A stretch of DNA of 54,416 nt from Gnetum montanum (Eukaryota; Streptophyta; Gnetopsida; Gnetales; Gnetaceae): positions 315,271 through 369,686 of the forward strand of contig MNCI01008930.1 in the NCBI GenBank assembly GCA_015680685.1. The letters are read 5' to 3'. Position numbers and translations under genes: made by a program. The notes under the pieces are model-generated. The model did no database searches. It was given only the letters and a program-made list of their open reading frames with translations, and was not told the DNA's origin. Positions 33,794 through 45,204 of the stretch are shown here, piece by piece (positions within the stretch are counted from its first letter, which is position 1; each line of letters starts with the position of its first letter).

Positions 33794-36700
33794 TTACGCA
33801 TTCTCTCTACTGCCACTGTCACCAGTATCTCTTAAGTCCAGATCCAGCCCTAATGGATCGTCCTCCAGTGGGCCGTCGTTTCTGGGAATTATTCTTTCAT
33901 GAAGAATTTCCTCTTCATGAGGTCCTCGTTCCAGCACTAGCTCCACGGGAGGACGCTCTTCATCGCTGTGTTCTTCCTCTTCCTCTACTTCTACTTCTTC
34001 CTCTGCATCTGCTGCTTCCTATGCTGACTCCTCAGCTGGCTCGTCTTCTCTATCCTCTTTTGGTACCTAGATACAAAAGAAAAAAACATATTAGCAAGGA
34101 AAGCCTTGAAAAAAAAATCAGAGAATTTAGATTTAGTCATGCAGAAACTCACTTGCGAGGGCCCTGCTTCCACAACAAAGGGAAGCTTGTCCAGGCCAGC
34201 CCACAGGCACTTTATAATCTCTTCCTCTGTTAGATCTGGCCACACATCCTCTCCCAAGGCAGCTCCAGCCTTCACTTTCCCTTTCTCCACGCTAGTCCAG
34301 CGAGGTGGATCAGGGAAGAATGTAGGGACTGTTCTCTGGCCCCCAGGGAGAGTCATCTCCATTTCCGGAGACGCACTTACAGTTACCTACTCTTCAAACT
34401 TTTGGAAGGCTTCGGACGCTCCAATAACGTCCAGAAAGACTTCCAAAGATTGAGCCTTGATGGCAAAATCATGGTAGAGTTTTTGATAAGCAATGCTCTC
34501 CCACTTGTACAAATGCTTATGGTCCTTCTCCTTCTGTCCCCACTCTTGCACGCTTGCACAATAGTCCCTCCAATCCTGGCTTTTCTGAGCTAGGAGCTCT
34601 ATCTACATCCGCTGCTCTACTAATGCCCGACTGGTCTGTACGCTGTTTTTGATGGCTGTCCAATAACGGGAGTAGTCAACAACAGTGGTACGCCAGTCTT
34701 CATCCCCTGTCGCTTGCGCCTGTAGGAAGTCACATCGTGATCTTAGGTCTCCGACCTCATTGGTCAGAGACTCAACCCTCTGTTCTGCTCTCTTTAGCCA
34801 TTTCCAGAGGCTCTCATTCACGCCTTTACTCTCCCATAAGGAGTGTGTCAAGCGTAACGCATATTTATGCATTTCCTCATAAATGTGGCGTGGCACAGCT
34901 GCCCCATCAGATGGAGGCTCCACTGTGTCCAAATCAATGGGCTCCGTGGGATCCCATCGGAGGCGAGCTCCTAACAGAAACAATCATCAATATTGGTGAT
35001 ACATTACCGCTATGTGATATCACAACCTTACTACAATCATAACGTACCCGCTCCAGGTTCGACGCGCTCTAGGTGCTCGATCATGTCACTGACAACGCCT
35101 TCCATGAAGGAAAATTTGTTAGGGAAGTCTCTCCATGCTCTGCTCACAATGATAGATGTGGATACATCCTTTTCTCCTGTAGCGTAATCCAAGTAGAAAC
35201 TTCGTCTATTAACAGAACCCTGCAAACTTGCTAACACACTCATTACCTCTACCGATGATAGTGGCAACTTCGACAACATTTTCTGTCTCCTTTTCCTCTT
35301 CACGCACTTGAGTCTGTGCGTCGCTGGTTCTAGCAGCTGGGGCCTCCTCACACATCAGGTTCTGTGCATGGCTCCCGCTAACAGCTGGGGCTTCCTCACG
35401 CATCAGGTTCTATGCATGGCTCCCGCTAATAGCTCGGGCCTCCTCATGCACCAAGTTCTATGCACAGCTTCCGCTAACAGCTGGGCCCTCTTCCTCCAAA
35501 ACTGAGGCCCCTACCCCACGGCTTAGTATGACTGCCCCTGTCTCAGGGGTCAGCTCCTCTACAATTTTCACTAGTCATATCCCAATACCTTAGTATATCA
35601 TTCCAAACCATCTAAATGAACATTTCGTAATATAGTTTCTTCACGCTTACCAGGCGGAGGCTTACTTCGTTGGACTTTGATCGCCACAATTTGGCCTGTG
35701 CCGCTCCCAGGCTCAGCAGAAGCCTCGGTTATACGAAGCCTCTTACTCTGAGCCGCAGGTTCCATGATCTCCTCCGCCAAACGTTTCCCTTGTGAGGCAT
35801 CGCCAGTGTAAGTAGGGATCATCCCACCTATACTGTTGGGGCCTCACAGCCGAGACATCGCCAACCCCTTGGTCATTATAGACAGTGACATCCCGATCCC
35901 TTCCGGTGGATCCTACCCACAGGTAGTGCTGAGGATATGGGTAATCCAGGTTTTGGACAGCTGATCTCGATCTTTCTGCACCTAGACCCCATTCCTTTGG
36001 ACGACCAGAAACTCAGCAAATCGATAAAGGCCAGCTATGAAGAAGGCGTAATGCACATTAAAACGAGACTCAAGCTTCTTGCAAAGCTTGATCATCTCGT
36101 TGCGCAGTCACTTAGTGAAATAGCTTGCCTAATTGAACTGGGTCCCCTCTTCCAGAACCTCCCGCATAATATGGGTCTGTTCTATAGAAAAGAACTTTCC
36201 TTGCGAGAGAGTTTTGGGGAAGGTCCGGGCCCGAAAAAGCGGATAAATTATCTTGGCAACGCCTATCTGGAATCTTTCGCAAGGAAACCCTTTAGGCTCC
36301 TTCGGGACGCCTACCCACTCCTCCAGCCACTACTGGAAGTCGAGGCTCCTCTTCGCCTTCTCACTTACAGGAAGGCCATCTGAGGGGATGCCAAATAGAT
36401 TTGCGAAGAGCTGAGCGTCAATGTTAAAGCTTACACGTACCTGATGTACGCGCGTGCAAAAACGCTCTACCTTTTCGTTGAAGGAGTCGACCAGGGTCAG
36501 CATTTCACTGGCAGGGACATCAGGAGTGGCAGCTAAAAATAGATGCATTAGACCCGCTGATCGGATCTTGGTGGTCACCGTAACTAGGGCCACCGAATGG
36601 CCAAACTAGCGCTGTGCATCCTTGATGTCGCTGTAGCGGAAGAGGATGGTGCTCACCTCACGGCTGGAAATCGTAAGGGTAATCTCCCGGGATTCCCTGA

Positions 36701-38021
36701 CTGAACAGCGTAAAACACAAGTCAAACTAAAACATTATTACGCAACGCTCATAATTTACAACTATACTATGCAATAATCAACTATACAACAGCCTTACTA
36801 GGTCCAAATGGCAAGGGAAATGGCGGAAGGTTCCTCTGCACGTCCTCAACGGTAAGGGGCGGATCTAAGGTCCAGTCATCGTCCAGCCACCCAAGTGTCT
36901 GGCAATTCTCAAAAGCCTTAGCATAGCGGGTGGGGTACTCATGCATGTCGAAGCCAATCTGCCCTATAACACCAGTGCGCACATTGGTAGTTGAAGTGAA
37001 TGTCATTATTGCCATTTTGGCCCATGATAACGCATCTCCATTTCCAACTAACCTGTTGTCATGAATAAAAACCCTATACCATACCACACAGGCTTATCTT
37101 ACATTTTGCACATAGGCTTATCTTATACTTCACATCGATGACAGACATATAACAAAAAATACAGTTAACAAAATTTGCTTACCCGCCTGCGTAGTACACT
37201 GTGCCTTGTGGGTTCTGGAAATAGGTCGAGACATGATGAGCCACGAATAGCGTGTTATACACATGATAACAACTAAACTAGGCCATTTCCTAGATCCAGT
37301 TTAAGCACCTCAAGCCTTGGGCGCTAATTTCTCAGTCCTCGGGACGACCCGTATCGATGGCCCCGTCTGTCAAGAAGGCCAGAATCCCTTGTGCAGAACC
37401 CGCCAACAGGTGCTCTAAAATGGCACCGGCGATATCGCTGGACAAATTAGACCACACAATGACACTGTAGTTGCGTAGTAAGAACTGCAAAAACTCCAGC
37501 GCACCCCGTCGAAACCATATGGCCTTCCCTTGCAACCGCGTTTGCGGGGGAGGGACATTAGGAACGATAGGGTTTATACAACACAAAACCCCGACAATAT
37601 CCAAGACAATCAGAACAGGCTTTAGTGTAATGCTGTATAGAAAACCTAAAATATAAATTAATATCTAGATTTACATTTATATCGTTAATACAGAAAACCT
37701 ACAAACTACGCCTAATTATCCAGGTCGAAATCGCCCAAACCCTTCCAACAACACAAGGTTCGTCCCTGACAACGGCAGTAGATGCAACCCCATCAAACCC
37801 TCACATTAACCCAAGGTCCATAATTTGCAATCCACATTCACGCAAAAGATACTACGAAAAATAGACATTAAAACAAACATAAGCATGTCAGGAATGACTT
37901 ACCGGTTCAAAGGTGTAGGGTCATGAACATCGACCATAGCCTGCGAAACGCGCTCCAGATTTTCTTGCACCTCATTGATTTTGGCCAATTTTGCATTCTC
38001 CCTTTTGATTTTTAGTGCCAT
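33794..38021 (-). CDS. Antisense eight-exon gene inside element B (HAD-like / coiled-coil protein)
   Basis: Inferred exons on the minus strand: 37903-38021, 37183-37632, 36799-37073, 35651-36700, 35247-35570, 35048-35219, 34153-34970 and 33794-34066; intron phases 2,2,1,1,1,1,0. The start is ATG at 38021 (MALKIKRENAKLAKINEVQE). Exon 2 gives VLIVLDIVGVLCC, AIWFRRGALEFLQFLLR and VIVWSN, like the plant FCP1/NIF-type HAD family (LDLNGVLC, RPG-x-EFL, VGIWSS) but with Val at the second position of the DxDG motif. Exon 4 has VSFNIDAQLFANLFGIPSDG, HIMREVLEEGTQF and ITHILSTTCG. Exon 7 is a coiled coil ending PPRWTSVEKGKVKAGA and WPDLTEEEIIKCLWAGLDKLP. Exon 8 is very acidic (EVEVEEEEEHSDEE). The reading is about 1,160 residues with about ten in-frame stops and a one-base mismatch at the exon 5/6 join, so this copy is probably dead. 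The role is unknown. Confidence 0.85.
35325..35500 (-). repeat. About 48-bp tandem repeat in exon 5 of the antisense gene
   Basis: Three to four copies of a unit encoding, on the minus strand, REEAPAVSGSHAQNLM or a close variant. Unit length is a multiple of three, so copy-number change keeps the frame. Exon 5 of C (69 codons) and A (84 codons) lack it and have other acidic sequence instead. Confidence 0.8.
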
Positions 38022-38447
38022 TGTAACAGCTTCAGAATTTTTGACCGTTTAGCACTTGAAAATCTTCGCAAAGTCACATGCTCGCAATCCTCTGCTCTTT
38101 CTTCTTTCGCTCAGCAACAATTACGAATTCGAATTCACAACAGCCAACAACCCGTTCTCATCAAAAACCACTTACTTATATGTGAGGATCACCGACTTGA
38201 TATCCGATTTCATCGAGACTCTTCTAAAACATAACCCAAAAATCAAGATATTAATGTGGCTGATATCGCATGTGCCATTGTCCGAAATGACGTTAAACTA
38301 TCACATCTTATCGCCTCGTAATCGGGTAGCATTGATTACAGCCTATTTACAATTTTGAACTTCAATTAACTTTCCACGTTTGACAACACTACGTCATTTT
38401 TCTCCTGATTATTTATGCACTTTGTGGTTTTACAGGACAGAAGGCAA
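38022..38447. promoter_or_regulatory. Divergent gap between antisense gene and RT (B)
   Basis: These bases separate the antisense ATG (38021, minus) from the first RT Met (38448, plus). CACATATAAGTAAG on the minus strand (38171-38184) is a possible TATA box for the antisense gene, about 155 bases before its ATG. One TTAAACTA core lies at 38292. TGGTTTTACAG ends at 38435 and looks like a 3' splice site ahead of RT. None of these is proven. Confidence 0.35.
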
Positions 38448-40091
38448 ATGGACGCAACATTTTCAGCACCTCTAACTTTGACGGGCCCATACGGGAAAGT
38501 AGTTAGGCAATTCAACTCCACGCTAGTAGACATTAACCGCCCTTTAGAAGACGTAACCATAGCTGCGTCGGAGACGTCCCTAGAATGGCCAGAATAGTTG
38601 ACACACACGCTAGACCTGGAGGATGGGGACATAACCGAAGACCCCTTCAATGAGGTCTCTATCGTTACACATAGGGGTGAAGCCAAAACTCTTAAAGTCA
38701 GTTCTTTATTAGACCAGAAAACCCACGATTCCATAAAGCAGGTCCTGTAAGACAACATTACCATCTTTGCATGGTCATACGAGGATATGCCTAGACTAGA
38801 TCCTAGGCTAATCCAGCATAACATAATCTTAGACCTGCAAATTAAAGCAGTTAGGCAAAAGGCACGCAAAATCAAGCCAGAGATCGCACTAGCTGTGCAT
38901 GATAAAATCACCAAATTATATCAGGCTGGTTTCATCCGTGCAGTCGATTCCTTGGATTGGGTATCTAACATTGTAGTCATCCCAAAGAAGACCAGAAGCA
39001 TACGCATCTACATAGACTTCCGGGATTTAAACAAGGCTACAATCAAAGACAACTTCCCGCTTCCGAGTATTGATCAACTAGTCGATACGATAGCTGGGCA
39101 TGCGCTTCTGTCCTTCATGGATGGCTTTTCGAGCTCTAATCAGATCCGTATCAACCCAGAACATCAGTTGACAACAACGTTCATGACACCTTGGGGTACT
39201 TTCTATTATACCATGATGCCTTTTGGTCTAAAGAACGCCGAAGCAACGTATCAACGAGCTATGACATACATCTTTAGCGTTTACCTCTTAGGGATACTGA
39301 ATTATTATGTAGACAATATAGCTGTGAAGTCTTTAAAGTCTGAGGATCATTTAGAAGACCTGGAATTAGTCCTTAAAAGATGCTCCAAATACGAGCTTCG
39401 GCTTAACCCAAAGAAGTGTGTATTCGGAGTCAAAACCGGATGCATGCTAGGGTTTGTGGTGTCAGAAACTGACATACGAGTTGACCTTGATAAGGTCAAA
39501 GCCATTGTTGAGTTAACGCCTCCTATAGATCTCAAGAAATTAAGCGGGTTACAGGGACGCTTACAATTTCTACACCGGTTCATCTCAAGATTAACTGACA
39601 AGCTACACCCTATGCAACACTTGCTGAAAAAGGGGGTTAATTTTGAATGGACCGATGCTTGCCAACGTGCGTTTGACAGCTTAAAACAAGAACTGCAACA
39701 TTTACCGACGATTTTCCCACCACAAAGGGATTTACCATTTTACATTTACCTCGCAACTTCAGATGTAGCGATAGCAGCATTACTTTTTCAAAGGAGGGAT
39801 GATGGGTCGGAAGTGTCCATCTACTACCTGAGTCATGCTCTATGTGCGTACGAAATAAGGTACAATGATGTAGAGCGTAATTTCCTAGCATTAGTTTTTA
39901 CGCTTAAAAAGTGTAGGCATTATCTTTTCCATAGCAAGGTCAACATCATCTCTAAAAACAACATCCTTAGGGCCATTACGCACAACTTATACGAGAGTAG
40001 TAAAATAGCTCGCTGGAAGGCTATCACGGTAGAATTCGATCTGCACTATATTGGCCAATCATCTACGAAAGGCCAGGAAATAGCTAACTAG
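38448..40091 (+). pseudogene. Reverse transcriptase and gypsy RNase H of element B
   Basis: Starts MDATFSAPLTLTGPYGKVV; stops at 38595 and 38748 precede a 434-residue open frame from 38787. RT motifs: SYEDMPRLDPRLIQHN, FIRAVDSLDWVSNIVVIPKK, IRIYIDFRDLNKATIKDNFP, LLSFMDGFSSSNQI and TMMPFGLKN. The active site reads YVDNIAVKS, so the second Asp of YVDD is Asn. RNase H: PFYIYLATSDVAIAALLFQ, IYYLSHALCAYE, LALVFTLKKCRHYL and ISKNNILRAI. Apart from YVDN and two stops it is well preserved. It would act in the element's cytoplasmic particle. Confidence 0.92.
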
Positions 40092-40706
40092 TTAATAACA
40101 TCACCAATTAACAATCACGCGACTATAGAACCAGAGTTCCCTGATGAACATGTACATAGTTTAAGCCCTATCTTGACAGGCCCCGCAGCAATGTTGTATT
40201 TCGACGGAGCTTCCACCGCTAGAGGTGGCAGTGCTGCCACTATTATTACGCTATCACCTGAGGATGTGCATCTCCATGCTTATCACTTGACCTTCCCCTG
40301 TACGAACAATGTGGCAGAGTACGAGGGGCTCCTCAGGGGATTACTAACTGCCAGTGAACTTGATGTTTGACACCTGGCGATTAGGGCCGATTTGATGTTG
40401 GTCATAAATCAGATCATAGGAGTCTACGCCTACAAGGCTGTACATTTGCAGCCCTACTATGATAAAGCTAAGGATCTTCTGAGACGATTCACGATCATCG
40501 ATGCCCAGCACGTGCCACGGACGGATAACACACTGGCCGACGCACTGGCAACACTATCTTTGAACGTGCCTTCACATCTTTTTGACACCTGCCCTGCATT
40601 GATAACAAACTGCGCAGATCCTATCATTCAGATGGCGCAAATCTCTTCTCTTCTCGAGGAAAGCACACCTGCATGGTACAATGACATTAAAACTTACCTT
40701 TTATAG
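40092..40706 (+). pseudogene. Archaeal-type RNase H of element B
   Basis: Second RNase H, marking the Tat lineage. Motifs: LYFDGASTARGGSAATII, NNVAEYEGLLRGLL, AIRADLMLVINQI (A has VVRGDSQLVLNQV) and RTDNTLADALATLS. All four acidic positions remain. A TGA at 40368 breaks the frame between the second and third motifs. Confidence 0.88.
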
Positions 40707-41915
40707 GGCGAGCTACCGTCTGAATTGACATGCGCGTAGAAAGATGCAATCCGCAAGTGGGCTAGGCAATACGTCATCATTGGAGACAGCACTCTTTGTA
40801 GATGCTCCTTTGATGGCGTGCTGCTTACTTGCATTGACAAAAACCAAGCGCAGCATATAGTCGGCGAAGTTCATGAGGGATTGTGCGATGACCACGTAGC
40901 ACCACGGGCTATGGTCCTAAAAATCCGTCGCTTAGGATACTACTGGTCGCGCATGGAAAAGGATTGCCTGACAAAGGTTAAAAGTTGTGACATGTGTCAG
41001 CATCATGCGTATCTCATACACGTGTCACCTACAGAATTACATACAACGCAGATAACATGGCCATTTCAATGATGGGGACTAGACATTATAGGCCCCATCA
41101 CGCCGAAATCTTTTGTAGGTCATAGCTTCATCATTACTGCCATTGAGTATTTTACAAAGTGGGTAGAGGCCGTTCCCCTGCGAAAGATCACATCTCAGTA
41201 GATTTTCCATTTTATCCTGGACAATATAGTAACCAGATTTGGTCTCCCAATAACTATTGTGACTGACAATGGGCCACAGTTTAGTAGCGCAGAAACCAAA
41301 TCCTTCTATGATAACCTGGGCATTAGACAATATTTTTCCTCCCACTATTACCCATAAGCAAATGGTCAAGCTGAAGCAACGAACAAAGTGATCATCAATC
41401 TGCTCAAGAAAATGCTCTACGGCAACAAAAGATGGTGACACGAATAGATCCTCTATGTGCTATGGGCATATCGTACTACATGTAGGACGGATACGGGTAG
41501 TACGCCCTATGGTCTGGTTTACGGGTCAGAAGCAGTGCTGCCTCTCGAGTTGCAAATTACTTCCCTGAGAATGGTCCTCTCCACGGTTATAAATGAGGGT
41601 CAACACATCGAGTCTCGAATCGCAGATCTGGATTCAGTAGAAGAGAAGCGGATACAGGCTCTTGACACGATTGAAAGGTATCAAGACAAATAGAGACAGA
41701 AGCATCATCACAACCTTCAGCAGCGCCTGATCAAAAAAGGAGATCTAGTTCTCAAGGTCATGCGCGAACCAGTAGGCAAGTTCTCTGCAAACTGGGAGGG
41801 TCCTTTCTTGGTGGTTGACGTGTACAGCAACGGAGCATTCAAGTTAGCAGAAGTCAATGGCAATGAATTACCAAATCCTATAAATCATGTATATCTGAAG
41901 CGGTATTACCTTTAG
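40707..41915 (+). pseudogene. Integrase of element B
   Basis: HHCC zinc-binding region (EVHEGLCDDHVAP, CDMCQHH). Catalytic acids: Asp in GLDIIGPI, Asp in VTDNGPQFSS, Glu in NGQAEATNK. C-terminal part: KFSANWEGPFLVVDVYSNG, ELPNPINHVYLKRYYL-stop. Eight stops, among them the ones before WGLDIIG and in YYP-stop-ANGQ. The full DDE triad is retained, unlike in A. Integration would take place in the nucleus. No chromodomain. Confidence 0.9.
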
Positions 41916-41945
41916 CAGCATCTACGATGTCAACAGTAGGTATGG

Positions 41946-42480
41946 CAATACTCGTCCGCTACGACGCTAAACTGGCAATACTCATCCGCTATGACGCTAA
42001 ATTGGCAATACACGTCCGCCACGATGCTAAACTGGCAACCATCGTCCACTACGATGTAAAACTGGCATTCCTTACACGCGTCCGCTATGACGCTAAATTG
42101 GTAAGTTGTAACCGTCCGCTACGATGTAAAATTGGCAATGTTGTACAGGTCCGCCAAGATGAAAAAATAGCATCTTTTGCACGCGTCCTCCATGACGCTA
42201 AACTGGCACCGGCTGTCCGCCACGACGCTAAACTGGCACAGGTAAGTAGCCGTCTGCTGAGACGTAAAACCATCACAGATCTATCCCTGGGTCATAACAC
42301 GAAACTAACATCCACAACACGGTCTGCTGAGACCATAAATCAGACACACCACCGTCCGATACGACGTAAAAATAGCACTTCTCGGTCCGCCTAGACTTTA
42401 AACTGGAACCATGGTCTACTGAGACTTAAAACCAGCAATGACAGTCTACCAGGACTTAAAACTGGGATTTACCAACGGCT
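41946..42480 (+). repeat. 30-bp YDAKLA-coding repeats after integrase (B)
   Basis: About ten to fourteen imperfect units of GTCCGCTACGACGCTAAACTGGCAATACTC form, first in strict 30-base spacing, then looser. The long open frame over 41927-42394 exists only because the unit is a multiple of three. It follows the integrase stop directly. A similar block occurs, decayed, in the gag of D. Confidence 0.88.
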
Positions 42481-43609
42481 ACCATGCAACTCAAGCGAGT
42501 GTGATTATCTCTGTACAGCTGCACGACAAACAAGATGGGATACTGGGAGAGTCCCAGCATCGCCACCCCACTGGCATCCTACTGATTCCTCGGATGAGCT
42601 GAGAGGCATACTACTGACCCCTCGGAGATGCTGTCGCTACACCCACTACAGCAGTGGTATGTCTGAGGGTTTATTTTCACCAGCCAGAGCCTCGACGAAA
42701 TCCTCGTCGACAGCGACCTCAGAGACCTCCGCCGATCATCGCTATCGGATGCCGGCTTCGCAAATTCATCTAGCTAGTTCCCTGCACAACCAGTTAGCTA
42801 CACTATATTTGATGCCTTTCGGCGGTGATATGCTGGGTTAAGCGTCGAGATGAAAGGTTCCAGCCTCATGCTGCAGCTCCTTCTTCACGGCCCAAGTGCT
42901 TTATCTCGCATCAAATGGCGCTCGTTTCAACAACCTCGCCTCTTGTTCGCACAAGCAATGGCATTTTCTGTTTTCTTCTGGGGTTGCAGGTTATTGGTTT
43001 TGAGGATGTCGTTCAAAGATGCGTTCACCTGAGCGGTGAAGAACAACAGTGTTTTGAGATGGCTGCTCAGGTTTGCCCGATCACTTAGAACTGCATGCCT
43101 ATACCTTTCATCATCCTACCCTTAGCTCTCATCCCTATCACCTGCTTCCTGTATGCAAAAGCTACATACGCAAACACCCATCTTTCACACTCGCACTACA
43201 ACCAAGCCCATAACACGATTAAGCGCTATAGTAGAGATATCGTAGAAGTGATGTGCCGTGCTTCTTTTGCAAGCATTCTTGCTATAATCGATGACAGAGA
43301 AATCTCAGGCTGATGCGCTACGCTCGTCTGAAAGCATTCCTGTTGGCACAAGTGTGCGTACGTTTCTGTGCGTTCAGTAAGCGTATTCCATACCCCTACC
43401 ATCCTAACTCATTTTACATCTTCCCCGAACCTCTTTCCTACTATGGCATTCTATCTCCCATTCCCTCCAGCTTTGCTCTTCCATGTTGACAGGGCCACGC
43501 TTGAGTAGCCATAGATGGACGCTATTCTTGCTTCTACCAATCTGGTGTTTTGTATTCTTTGTCGACATCTTTCGGGCCAGCCCTCTAACCGTCAACAAAG
43601 AGGGGCCAT
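42481..43609 (+). other. 3' non-coding region and polypurine tract of element B
   Basis: No gene is recognisable. The end, CCGTCAACAAAGAGGGGCCAT, has the polypurine tract AAAGAGGGGCC (43598-43608) just before the LTR. The preceding CTGGTGTTTTGTATTCTTTG is shared with the 3' internal end of H. Confidence 0.65.
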
Positions 43610-45204
43610 TGAAACACCGTGAAAATTGCGGGTCAGCCTCAGGCAAAGATTCACAATTCAGGTGAAGGTGCATGTCAGAATTCCAGAAGGGAGAATAAGA
43701 CAGAGCAAGACCAAGAGGCGTGTAGCATCAAGTCTTCGACTTCCTGTGCAGATTCCTAATCTTCCTATGCTTTCTCTGTTTATGCTATATCATGTGACAC
43801 AGCGTAATAGCGCTTAGCGTGATTCTGTCCAAACATAATCTGGCATTAGAAGACTATTTACTTTAGCATGTGGAGAGGCTTGAGCAGCGTAATATGCGAT
43901 TTCTCGTATATTTTGCTAAGTCTTTTGTTCAAGGCCAGGTTTACGCTCTGTTACGCACAGTAGCGTAATGAGCTCCAAAAAAGTCAAAGGCAAAGTCTAA
44001 GAAAATGTAATAGATCAACCCTTTTCTCTTGGCGTGCGGATTGCTCATCATACGCTCATTACACAACGTAGCGTATCGTAGCGTATTGCATCGGCAAGCT
44101 AAACATTGTTTACGCTTCATTACGCGCGGCTGCATAAACGAGCGTAAAACAGCTTGAATCAGTTATCTTCCATGTTATGTTATGCTCTTTCATGCAACGC
44201 AATGTGAATGAGCGTAATATAACCTAAAGACAGTTGAAACATGCCCGACGCGCATCTATTCTTCACACGTACAATACGCAAACGAGCGTATTGCGCGTAG
44301 TCACAAAGTTTGACACAAAAAGGTTAGGTCAACAGTACTTGAAACATCTGGGGTACACATCATCAGGGTTGCGCATTTTCTACAGGATGTCGCAGCCTAT
44401 AAAATACCCCAGTTGACAAAGATACAAGGGCTGGAAAATCAAAGAGGCAAGAACATTTTTCTGAGCACAGGAGCACTTATCACTTTGAGTAGAGACAGAG
44501 AGAGAGAACTTTGGCAATTGTTGACAGCATCACATTCTGGCAGAAACAGAGCACAGTTCTCTTTGAGCATCGGCAACAAGAGTAATCATTCTTTTGGGGA
44601 AGACACAACTTTCTCCATCAGCGATCATTGGCGGTCCTAAACAGAAACTACCTACGGCGAAAGAAGCAGATCAAAGATCGTGAGATCATCTTGCACGGTT
44701 TGCAGACCCTATTGGTCAGAAACAGTTGATCGATAGACGTTCGAGCTTCACCTTCCTTGCATCCCAGCTTTGGCCCACGAGATAGATCGGACTTCTGTTT
44801 GGACAGTTTTCTTGTTGTTTTGTGCTTGCTTTACATCAAGTAATCGGGGTCTCCCCAGTGTAACGTGATATACAAAATATACATTTTTCAAGTCAAAGCG
44901 TAGATCTTGAAACTACGTGTTTCTCTTGTCTTAGCCTCCTCTTATCGTGTTTAGCGTTATCATCGTTACAATTCATCTACGTCGTTTTCCCCTTATTTTT
45001 CAATTCCTCGAATCAGATCATTCCACGAGATATTCATTATCTTCATCGGTTTACTGATTAGTAAGTCCCTGTCTGATCGACAAGATCGTTCAGGGCGCCG
45101 CGGATTCGTTTTTCCAGCATAGCCCTCGCACGGATCTGTGGTTAAAACTGTGTATGCGGATTTTATTTGGTATTTTCCAACTACCGAAATTTTCCATCGT
45201 TACA
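43610..45204 (+). repeat. 3' LTR of element B
   Basis: Starts TGAAACACCGTGAAAATTGC and ends CATCGTTACA. U3 (43800-44300) is full of AGCGTA/TACGCT motifs. TATAAAATACCCC begins at 44398. The AAGTCCCTGTCTGATCGACA block at 45063-45082 is shared with the LTRs of E and F. The expected partner LTR upstream of 32205 is absent. Confidence 0.85.

Larger units (their letters stand above)
32205..45204 (+). mobile_element. Element B: Tat-lineage gypsy element, 5' end lost
   Basis: Protease, antisense gene, reverse transcriptase, two RNase H domains, integrase, repeat array, polypurine tract and one 3' LTR are present in the same order as in A. No 5' LTR, primer site or gag precedes 32205; the sequence starts within the linker upstream of protease. 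It carries the most complete copy of the antisense gene. Confidence 0.88.

Noticed and set aside
41927-42394. 155-residue open frame after the integrase of B
   Set aside because: It is a translation of 30-bp tandem units after the integrase stop; unit length keeps the frame open without implying a gene.
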